This document shows, piece after piece, positions 1-5,008 of a stretch of 5,008 nt of DNA. The stretch comes from Flavobacterium sp. (lineage in GTDB: Bacteria; Bacteroidota; Bacteroidia; Flavobacteriales; Flavobacteriaceae), in NCBI GenBank assembly GCA_017989775.1, contig JAGNPF010000148.1:1-5008 (forward strand), written 5' to 3'. Each line of letters begins with the position of its first letter. Within the stretch, counting starts at the first letter, position 1. Under the pieces are notes generated by a model. That model was not told the DNA's origin and searched no databases. It worked only from the letters and a program-made list of their open reading frames with translations. The position numbers were made by a program, and so were the translations under genes.

Positions 1-948
1 TTGTATCTGGATTATTCCAGAAATGAAGGCGAATGGGAGCCAAATATTTTTGGAGGTAGGGAAAATTTGGACACCATAAGTTTCCTGAAAGAATTCAACG
101 AAGCGGTTTATTCCAGTTTTGAAGGAGTGCAAACCATAGCCGAAGAAAGCACTTCGTTCCCAATGGTTTCCAGACCAACGTTTGTGGGAGGTTTGGGTTT
201 TGGGATGAAATGGATGATGGGATGGATGCACGACACTTTGGAATATTTCAAAAAAGAAACGGTTTATCGAAAATACCATCAAAACGATTTGACTTTTTCG
301 ATGACCTATGCTTTTTCTGAGAATTTCATGTTGCCACTTTCGCATGATGAAGTGGTCTATGGCAAAAAATCCATTGCGGGAAGAATGCCCGGTGACGAAT
401 GGCAGAAATTTGCCAATTTAAGATTGCTTTACGGCTACATGTTTACGCATCCGGGAACAAAATTGTTGTTTATGGGAAGCGAATTTGGACAAAGTGCGGA
501 ATGGAATTTTGAAGGAAGTCTCGACTGGCATTTGTTGCAATACGATTTCCACGACGGCATCAAAAAAACGATAACCGACTTGAATGCGTTGTACAAAAAT
601 TATCCAGCCTTGCACGAAAAGCAATTCAGTCCTGAAAGTTTTGAATGGATCAATTATTCCGATCATCAAAATGCCGTGATGTCCTATATTCGAAAAGGAA
701 AAAATCCGAAAGAGGACGTGGTCGTGGTTTGTAATTTTACCCAAGTGGTTCGTGAAAAATACCGTATCGGTTTGCCGCAAAAAGGAAAATTGGAAGAAAT
801 TTTCAACAGTGATGCTGCCATTTATGGAGGTAGTGGGGTCTTGAATTCCAGCGAGTTGACCATTGAAGCATCACCTTATGATGGCAGGGAATATTCGGCA
901 GCATTGACTTTGCCTCCTTTGAGTGTGACGGTTTACAAGTTCAATTAA
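1..948 (+). CDS. glgB: 1,4-alpha-glucan branching enzyme, C-terminal part (5' end outside window)
   Basis: GlgB cuts an alpha-1,4-glucan chain and re-attaches it through an alpha-1,6 bond, making glycogen branches in the cytoplasm. The 315 residues visible cover the end of the GH13 catalytic barrel and the C-terminal beta domain (roughly residue 215 onward). Near-identical stretches to known GlgB proteins include RNEGEW, FGGREN, GWMHDTL, LTFSM and [13 protein letters not shown]. The acid/base glutamate lies in TIAEEST (Glu48 of the visible part), and the transition-state aspartate in [14 protein letters not shown] (His115, Asp116). The end, [12 protein letters not shown], is the usual GlgB terminus. 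The first codon, TTG, is an internal Leu (LYLDYSR in the family), not a start. The nucleophile Asp normally sits just upstream and so falls outside the window. No frameshift is seen. A strong terminator begins 13 bases after the stop, so this is the last gene of its transcript. Family assignment is very secure. Confidence 0.97.
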   Translation: MYLDYSRNEGEWEPNIFGGRENLDTISFLKEFNEAVYSSFEGVQTIAEESTSFPMVSRPTFVGGLGFGMKWMMGWMHDTLEYFKKETVYRKYHQNDLTFSMTYAFSENFMLPLSHDEVVYGKKSIAGRMPGDEWQKFANLRLLYGYMFTHPGTKLLFMGSEFGQSAEWNFEGSLDWHLLQYDFHDGIKKTITDLNALYKNYPALHEKQFSPESFEWINYSDHQNAVMSYIRKGKNPKEDVVVVCNFTQVVREKYRIGLPQKGKLEEIFNSDAAIYGGSGVLNSSELTIEASPYDGREYSAALTLPPLSVTVYKFN

Positions 949-961
949 GTGTTATAACTGC

Positions 962-1013
962 AAAACTTCATTTTGATTTTTTCGCAACAAAAAAATCGAG
1001 ATGAAGTTTTTTA
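962..1013 (+). terminator. Intrinsic terminator of the glgB transcript
   Basis: An outer stem AAAACTTCAT (962-971) pairs with ATGAAGTTTT (1001-1010), and an inner stem GATTTTTT (975-982) pairs with AAAAAATC (990-997). The three bases between the stems on each side (TTT and GAG) can also pair in RNA as U-G, U-A and U-G. This gives a nearly continuous 21-bp hairpin with a 7-base loop (CGCAACA), followed by a T run ending at 1012. It begins 13 bases after the glgB stop. There is no matching T run on the other side, so it acts for the plus strand. Confidence 0.9.
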
Positions 1014-1066
1014 TTGTAAATTTAATATTGATTATAACGTTTTCGTGAAAAAAATTAATATTTTTA

Positions 1067-1094
1067 TTGAGTATAAAGTATTTTTGTAAATTTG
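1067..1094 (+). promoter_or_regulatory. Predicted Bacteroidota-type promoter for the GH31 gene
   Basis: TAAATTTG at 1087-1094 matches the Bacteroidota -7 consensus TAnnTTTG exactly. A TTG at 1067-1069, 17 bases upstream, can serve as the -33 element. Transcription would start near 1100, giving a short leader of about 35 bases before the ATG at 1137. The site lies just after the glgB terminator, as expected for an independent transcript. A second -7 match, TATTTTTG at 1079-1086, has no suitably spaced -33 TTG and is the weaker choice. The DNA is AT-rich, so chance matches are possible. Confidence 0.6.
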
Positions 1095-1136
1095 AAAAAT
1101 AAAGAAAAAATTGTTTAGTAGTTAAAAAAGAGAAAC

Positions 1137-3536
1137 ATGATTACAAATACAGAATTAGAATATAAAGGAAACCAATATCCATCAAAGATAGTTTCGATTA
1201 AGCGCGAGGTAGATTCTGTATATTTTCATACCGATGGCACTGTTATTTTAAAATTGACAGTTTTAAGGGACAGCTTGTTGCGTTTTCGATACACTACAAA
1301 AGGATATTTCAGCAACGATTTTTCGTATGCCATTGATAAAAGCCAATTGCATGGCTACAATTTTCTCGAGATTACGGAGACCGAGTTGTATTATCAAGTA
1401 AAAACCAGCAAAGTCCTGTGTAGAATTTTCAAAATCGATTTAAGGGTTTTTATTTACGATTTGAACGAAAACGTCATTCTTGAAGACGAGTTGGGTTTTC
1501 ATTGGGAAGAGAGTTATGAGTATGGCGGAAACATTGTCAAGATGAGCAAGTCTTCCAAAGAAGGCGAATGTTTTTATGGTCTTGGCGATAAAGCGACCCA
1601 AATGAATTTGAAGGGAAAAAGAGTGGAGAACTTTGCCACCGACCAATATGCTTTTGGCAAGGATCAAGAACCATTGTACAAGGTAGTACCGTTTTATGTT
1701 GGTTTGCAAAACAAAAAAGCGTATGGTATTTTCTTTGACAATACCTTTAGGACTTTTTTCGATTTTTGTCATGAGAGAAGAAACGTGACCAGTTTTTGGG
1801 CAGAAGGAGGAGAGATGAATTATTATTTCATTTATGGCCCCGATATGCACGACGTGGTTACCACTTATACGGACTTGACTGGGAAACCGGAGTTGCCGCC
1901 ACTTTGGGCATTGGGATACCATCAATGCAAATGGAGTTATTATCCGGAAAGCAACGTGAAAGAAGTGGCTGCAAAATTCAGGGAATTGCAAATTCCTTGT
2001 GATGCCATTTATTTGGATATCGATTATATGGAAGGTTTTCGATGTTTCACTTGGAACAAGGAATATTTTCCAGATCCCAAACGAATGGTGACCGAATTGG
2101 CTGCCGACGGATTCAAGACCATTGTGATTATCGACCCCGGAATCAAGATAGACAAAGAGTATTCGGTTTATAAAGAAGCTTTGGAAAAAGATTATTTCTG
2201 CAAAAGAGCCGATGGTCCTTATATGAAAGGAAAAGTTTGGCCCGGAGAATGTAATTTTCCAGATTATACCAATCCCGTGGTTCGAGAATGGTGGGCAGGA
2301 TTGTTTCAGGAATTAATTTCGGACATAGGCGTGAAAGGAGTGTGGAACGACATGAACGAGCCGGCTGTAATGGAAGTTCCTAACAAGACTTTTCCGATGG
2401 ATGTGCGCCATGTCTATGACGGAAATCCTTGCAGTCACAGAAAAGCGCACAATATTTATGGAATGCAGATGGCGAGAGCCACTTATCACGGTGTAAAACG
2501 TTTTTCTTATCCGAAAAGACCTTTCGTGATTACGAGATCGGCCTATTCGGGAACACAACGTTACACTTCGTCTTGGACAGGAGATAACGTGGCGACTTGG
2601 GAACATTTGTGGATTGCCAATATTCAGGTACAAAGAATGTGTATTTCCGGAATGGGCTTTACCGGTTCCGATATTGGTGGATTTGCCGAGCAACCTTCAG
2701 GCGAATTATATGCCCGTTGGATTCAGTTAGGGGTTTTTCATCCTTTTTGTAGAACACACTCTTCGGGTGACCACGGCAATCAAGAACCTTGGGCATTTGA
2801 CGAGGAGGTTATCGACATTACTCGAAAATTTGTCAGTTTGCGTTATCAATTGCTACCTTATTTATACACCATGTTTTGGCAGTATATCGAGGAGGGAATT
2901 CCAATGTTGAAACCGTTGGTGTATTTCGACCAAGAGGATACCCAAACCCACTATCGAAATGATGAATTTATTTTTGGAAACCAAATTTTGGTTTGTCCAA
3001 TCCTTGAGCCTAATTCATTGGGAAGAAGAATGTATATTCCCCGTGGCCAATGGTACAATTACTGGACTAACGAATTAATTTCGGGAGGAAAAGAAATATG
3101 GGTGGATACCAAGTTTGACCAAATCCCGATTTTTGTAAAAGCGGGAGCCATCATTCCCAAATATCCGGTACAGCAATATGTGGGAGAACTGGAATTTGAC
3201 GAATTGACCCTGGATTTTTATTACAAGGAAGGCAAAGAAAAATCCGTTGTTTATGAAGATGCCCAAGATGGATACGATTATAAAAAAGGAAGATACAGTT
3301 TGTTGTCGTTCCAAACCAATGGTAAAGAGAAAGAGTTGATTGTTCAATTGTACAAGGAAGGTAAATATGAAACCAACTATTCCAAATACAAGATAAACTT
3401 TTTTGGCTTGCCATTCGAGGTTAAAGAAATAGAAATTGATAACGAGAAAATTTCGTTTGACAAAAAAGCTTTTGAGGAAAATAATTATTTAATTGTTGAT
3501 AAGGAGTTTTCCGAGTTGCATATTATTGGCGAGTAG
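1137..3536 (+). CDS. Glycoside hydrolase family 31 alpha-glucosidase, cytoplasmic
   Basis: A complete 799-residue GH31 enzyme, expected to release glucose from the non-reducing end of alpha-glucans or maltooligosaccharides with retention of configuration. An N-terminal beta-sandwich (about 20-250) is followed by the catalytic barrel (about 250-585), a beta-sandwich, and a DUF5110-like C-terminal region (about 690-760). The nucleophile is Asp405 in WNDMNEP and the acid/base is Asp483 in SSWTGDN. Arg467 lies 16 residues before Asp483, the same spacing as Arg600 and Asp616 in human acid alpha-glucosidase, and His541 in CRTHSSGD matches the conserved substrate-site His. GYHQCKW and LDIDYM are further family signatures. 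WNDMNEP is the maltase/glucosidase-type sequence and differs from the YicI-type xylosidase motif (KTDFGE), so alpha-glucosidase is preferred. Exact substrate and linkage cannot be read from sequence. There is no signal peptide (the N-terminus MITNTELEYK is polar), so it should act in the cytoplasm. The start has an A-rich upstream (GAGAAAC) and no Shine-Dalgarno, normal for Flavobacteriia. It follows glgB behind a terminator and its own promoter. Confidence 0.95.
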   Translation: MITNTELEYKGNQYPSKIVSIKREVDSVYFHTDGTVILKLTVLRDSLLRFRYTTKGYFSNDFSYAIDKSQLHGYNFLEITETELYYQVKTSKVLCRIFKIDLRVFIYDLNENVILEDELGFHWEESYEYGGNIVKMSKSSKEGECFYGLGDKATQMNLKGKRVENFATDQYAFGKDQEPLYKVVPFYVGLQNKKAYGIFFDNTFRTFFDFCHERRNVTSFWAEGGEMNYYFIYGPDMHDVVTTYTDLTGKPELPPLWALGYHQCKWSYYPESNVKEVAAKFRELQIPCDAIYLDIDYMEGFRCFTWNKEYFPDPKRMVTELAADGFKTIVIIDPGIKIDKEYSVYKEALEKDYFCKRADGPYMKGKVWPGECNFPDYTNPVVREWWAGLFQELISDIGVKGVWNDMNEPAVMEVPNKTFPMDVRHVYDGNPCSHRKAHNIYGMQMARATYHGVKRFSYPKRPFVITRSAYSGTQRYTSSWTGDNVATWEHLWIANIQVQRMCISGMGFTGSDIGGFAEQPSGELYARWIQLGVFHPFCRTHSSGDHGNQEPWAFDEEVIDITRKFVSLRYQLLPYLYTMFWQYIEEGIPMLKPLVYFDQEDTQTHYRNDEFIFGNQILVCPILEPNSLGRRMYIPRGQWYNYWTNELISGGKEIWVDTKFDQIPIFVKAGAIIPKYPVQQYVGELEFDELTLDFYYKEGKEKSVVYEDAQDGYDYKKGRYSLLSFQTNGKEKELIVQLYKEGKYETNYSKYKINFFGLPFEVKEIEIDNEKISFDKKAFEENNYLIVDKEFSELHIIGE

Positions 3537-3597
3537 ATATCCACGAATTTTGATATTTTTTGATTTTATTATGTAATGAGAAGCTTGACATTAATTG

Positions 3598-3605
3598 TAT
3601 TTTTG
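3598..3605 (+). promoter_or_regulatory. Possible -7 promoter element before the M48 protease gene
   Basis: TATTTTTG matches TAnnTTTG exactly, 22 bases before the ATG at 3628. No TTG lies at the expected distance upstream: the nearest, at 3585-3587, is only 10 bases away. If real, this promoter is weak or needs an activator. No terminator is visible in the 91 bases after the GH31 gene, so the protease may instead, or also, be transcribed by read-through from GH31. Confidence 0.3.
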
Positions 3606-3627
3606 TTGAACATTTAAAATTGTTTTT

Positions 3628-4452
3628 ATGAAAAAGAAATGGATATCGGCTTCGATGGTGATTTGTGCCTTGGGATTGTTTTTTTCGTGTGCAACAAATC
3701 CTTTCACCGGAAAAAAAAGTTTGAATTTTGTATCCAATAACACATTGTTTCCGTCTTCTTTCCAACAATACGGAACTTTCTTGAAAGAGAATAAAGTCAT
3801 AGTTGGAACAGCGGATGCCAAACGAATTGAAAATGTTGGAATGAAAATCAAGTTGGCAGCCGAGCGTTGGTTGAAAGCCAATGGACAAGCTGAATATTTG
3901 AATGGCTATCAATGGGAATACAAATTGATAGAAAACAAGGAAGTGAATGCTTGGTGTATGCCTGGTGGCAAGATTGTGGTTTATTCAGGTATTTTACCTG
4001 TGGCCAAAGATGATGCCGGTTTGGCTACCGTAATGGGACACGAGGTTTCGCACGCATTGGCCAATCACGGAGCGCAACGAATGAGTGCCAGTCAACTCCA
4101 AGAACTTGGGGCGGTAGGGGTGGCCGTGGCGACAGGAAACAAGAGTGCCGAGCAACAACAAATGTGGCAACAATATTATGGAATCGGTTCCCAAGTGGGA
4201 GTGATGCTTCCTTTTAGCCGAAATCATGAAAGCGAAGCTGATAAAATTGGGTTGACACTTATGGCAATTGCGGGCTACAATCCAGAGTTGGCGATAAGTT
4301 TTTGGGAGAGGATGTCATCCAGTAGTAGTGGAAACAAACCGCCTGAGTTTCTTAGCACGCATCCTTCCGATGCCACAAGAATTGCTAATTTAAGGAGGTT
4401 AATCCCAGAAGCCAAAGCCGAAGCATTGAAGTTTGGAGTGGTTTTTAAGTAG
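3628..4452 (+). CDS. M48-family zinc metalloprotease, lipoprotein
   Basis: A 274-residue zinc endopeptidase of the M48 family, resembling the LoiP/YcaL/BepA type that degrades misfolded envelope proteins. The N-terminus MKKKW plus a hydrophobic stretch leads to a lipobox-like LFFSC, so Cys21 is probably lipidated. The sequence after it, CATNPFTGKKSL, is typical of these lipoproteins. The zinc-binding HEVSH motif covers His138, Glu139 (catalytic) and His142. The third ligand, Glu201, lies in SRNHESEAD, matching the SRxxExxAD pattern. His245 in STHPSDATR matches the conserved His of the BepA group. There are no membrane helices beyond the signal and no C-terminal TPR, unlike BepA, so it is a stand-alone protease domain. 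A Gln-rich stretch (about 176-182) lies between the zinc motifs. No acidic run follows the Cys, which argues for anchoring on the periplasmic side rather than surface display. It lies 91 bases after GH31 and ends before a strong terminator. Its substrate is unknown. Confidence 0.93.
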   Translation: MKKKWISASMVICALGLFFSCATNPFTGKKSLNFVSNNTLFPSSFQQYGTFLKENKVIVGTADAKRIENVGMKIKLAAERWLKANGQAEYLNGYQWEYKLIENKEVNAWCMPGGKIVVYSGILPVAKDDAGLATVMGHEVSHALANHGAQRMSASQLQELGAVGVAVATGNKSAEQQQMWQQYYGIGSQVGVMLPFSRNHESEADKIGLTLMAIAGYNPELAISFWERMSSSSSGNKPPEFLSTHPSDATRIANLRRLIPEAKAEALKFGVVFK

Positions 4453-4473
4453 GTTGAAAATCAATTATTAAAG

Positions 4474-4513
4474 AAAAAGAGACAATCATTGCAATAAGGT
4501 TGTCTCTTTTTTT
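4474..4513 (+). terminator. Intrinsic terminator after the M48 protease gene
   Basis: AAAAAGAGACAA (4474-4485) pairs perfectly with TTGTCTCTTTTT (4500-4511), a 12-bp stem with a 14-base loop, followed by a T run ending at 4513. It starts 22 bases after the protease stop codon. The A run on the left arm means it could also stop transcription arriving on the minus strand, but no minus-strand gene is seen nearby. Confidence 0.92.
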
Positions 4514-4804
4514 ATTTAAGCTTTTTTATTGGAATCAATGCTTTTGTTATTTAAATGTGTTTTTTTATAAATGTTAAAATGCTCTGTTTTTTTTATATTA
4601 TTGAAGCTCTACCCTGATTTTTTGTAAATAATTTCTATTTATATGATTTATGTGTAAATAATTAAAATTTTGGAACTTAAAATCAAGCTAATAATATGAT
4701 GTTTTTGACGCTATATTTTTGTTATATGTATATTTATAGTGGTGTTTTTAAGTTAAATTTGTTTTTTATTTTGCTTATTTTTTAGAATTATTGAATTAGT
4801 TTTT
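4514..4804. other. AT-rich intergenic region with no recognised gene
   Basis: About 290 bases of very AT-rich DNA with many T runs. I find no supported coding sequence, tRNA, rRNA or repeat. Several TAnnTTTG-like strings occur (for example 4714-4721 and 4754-4761), but none has a well-placed -33 element, and such strings arise easily by chance here. It may hold upstream activator sites for the gene starting at 4953, but none can be named. Confidence 0.6.
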
Positions 4805-4812
4805 TATATTTG
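4805..4812 (+). promoter_or_regulatory. Predicted -7 promoter element for the gene starting at 4953
   Basis: TATATTTG matches the Bacteroidota -7 consensus TAnnTTTG exactly. The expected start of transcription is near 4818-4820, giving a leader of about 134 bases. The -33 region is poor: the TTG at 4791-4793 is 11 bases upstream and the one at 4771-4773 is 31 bases upstream, so neither is well spaced. Of the -7 matches in this intergenic region it is preferred because a LacI-type operator abuts it directly. Confidence 0.5.
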
Positions 4813-4826
4813 TGCAATCGATTACA
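4813..4826. promoter_or_regulatory. Putative LacI/GalR-family operator
   Basis: TGCAATCGATTACA is a 14-bp near-palindrome around a central CG: only positions 3 and 12 break the symmetry. It fits the TGnAAnCGnTTnCA pattern shared by operators of LacI/GalR-family repressors such as PurR and CcpA. It begins at the base after the -7 element and covers the predicted transcription start, a position where a bound repressor would block initiation. LacI-family repressors mostly respond to sugars, so the downstream gene is probably sugar-controlled. The regulator is not in the window. The core extends into a looser inverted repeat, CAATCG (4815-4820) with CGATTG (4831-4836). Confidence 0.55.
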
Positions 4827-4952
4827 TATCCGATTGTTTATACTAACTGAATATTAACTATTTAAAAAAAAATCAAACAAAGAGTAAAAAAAACCTAACA
4901 CAAAATCAACAAAAAAAGATTAACAAAAAAAATAATAAAAAAACATTATAAT
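4827..4952 (+). other. A-rich 5' leader of the gene starting at 4953
   Basis: This is the predicted untranslated leader between the operator and the start codon. From about 4861 it is dominated by A runs separated by single C, T or G bases, with almost no capacity to fold. No Shine-Dalgarno sequence is present, as expected for Flavobacteriia, where A-rich unstructured upstream sequence favours initiation. It contains no recognisable riboswitch and no supported small ORF. Confidence 0.45.
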
Positions 4953-5008
4953 ATGAATGTTAAAAATGTATTTAAAATAGGCAAAAAAATAAGTTTTGTC
5001 ATTATGCT
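4953..5008 (+). CDS. Start of an exported protein gene, function unknown (3' end outside window)
   Basis: Only the first 18 codons and two bases are present: MNVKNVFKIGKKISFVIM, then probably Leu. Four lysines are followed by the beginning of a hydrophobic stretch (ISFVIM), the usual n-region and start of the h-region of a signal peptide. ATG at 4953 is the likely start because it closes a long non-coding leader and no in-frame ATG lies in the bases just before it. The family cannot be identified from so little. An operator of the LacI type upstream and alpha-glucan genes nearby make an outer-membrane sugar-uptake protein (SusC/SusD-like) or a secreted glycosidase reasonable guesses, but these are inference only. 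Confidence 0.6.
   Translation, partial: MNVKNVFKIGKKISFVIM

Noticed and set aside
1..3. TTG at the first base as a start codon for glgB
   Set aside because: It aligns with an internal Leu of GlgB (LYLDYSR). The start, N-terminal domains and nucleophile lie upstream of the window.
1032..1045. AACGTT core (1036-1041) before the GH31 gene as a second LacI-type operator
   Set aside because: Only the central six bases are symmetric. The outer TG/CA positions are missing, and it lies about 50 bases upstream of the -7 element.
1440..1991. Long minus-strand open frame within the GH31 gene, and similar minus-strand frames elsewhere
   Set aside because: They lie opposite strongly supported genes, show no recognisable motifs, and look like shadows of the plus-strand coding sequence.
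3585..3590. TTGACA resembling an E. coli sigma-70 -35 box before the M48 gene
   Set aside because: Bacteroidota primary promoters use different elements, and there is no good -10 box at 17 bases downstream.
4571..4627. Short ORF of 18 codons in the AT-rich region after the M48 terminator
   Set aside because: It has no family features or promoter of its own, and ORFs of this length arise by chance.
4714..4761. Two further TAnnTTTG matches (4714-4721 and 4754-4761)
   Set aside because: Neither has a TTG at a suitable -33 distance, and the motif is expected by chance in such AT-rich DNA. The match at 4805-4812 sits next to an operator-like palindrome and is preferred.

Overview
The window looks like chromosomal DNA from a Bacteroidota bacterium, most likely a Flavobacterium-like member of the Flavobacteriia. 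The evidence is low-GC coding sequence with very AT-rich intergenic DNA, no Shine-Dalgarno sequences before the starts, several matches to the Bacteroidota -7 promoter element TAnnTTTG, and proteins that read as typical of that phylum. All genes seen are on the plus strand.

Layout: (1) positions 1-948 hold the 3' part of a glycogen branching enzyme gene (glgB), cut by the left edge just after the catalytic nucleophile would occur. It ends at a strong intrinsic terminator (962-1013). (2) A promoter of the Bacteroidota type (1067-1094) precedes a complete, apparently cytoplasmic GH31 alpha-glucosidase (1137-3536). (3) After 91 bases without a visible terminator comes a complete M48-family zinc metalloprotease with a lipoprotein signal (3628-4452), closed by a second strong terminator (4474-4513). 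(4) About 440 bases of very AT-rich non-coding DNA follow. They contain a -7 promoter element (4805-4812), directly abutted by a 14-bp near-palindrome with a central CG, typical of LacI/GalR-family operators (4813-4826). An A-rich leader of about 130 bases then runs to a new start codon at 4953, where a protein with a basic, signal-peptide-like N-terminus begins and runs off the right edge.

How it fits together: GlgB makes alpha-1,6 branches in glycogen, and the GH31 enzyme probably releases glucose from alpha-glucans or maltooligosaccharides, so the left half is an alpha-glucan storage/utilisation neighbourhood. The M48 lipoprotein is probably an envelope quality-control protease and may simply be a neighbour, though read-through from the GH31 gene is possible. 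The most interesting non-coding signal is the LacI-type operator placed over the predicted transcription start of the truncated exported-protein gene. It suggests a sugar-controlled gene or operon just outside the window. I see no mobile element, CRISPR array, RNA gene or clearly novel system here.
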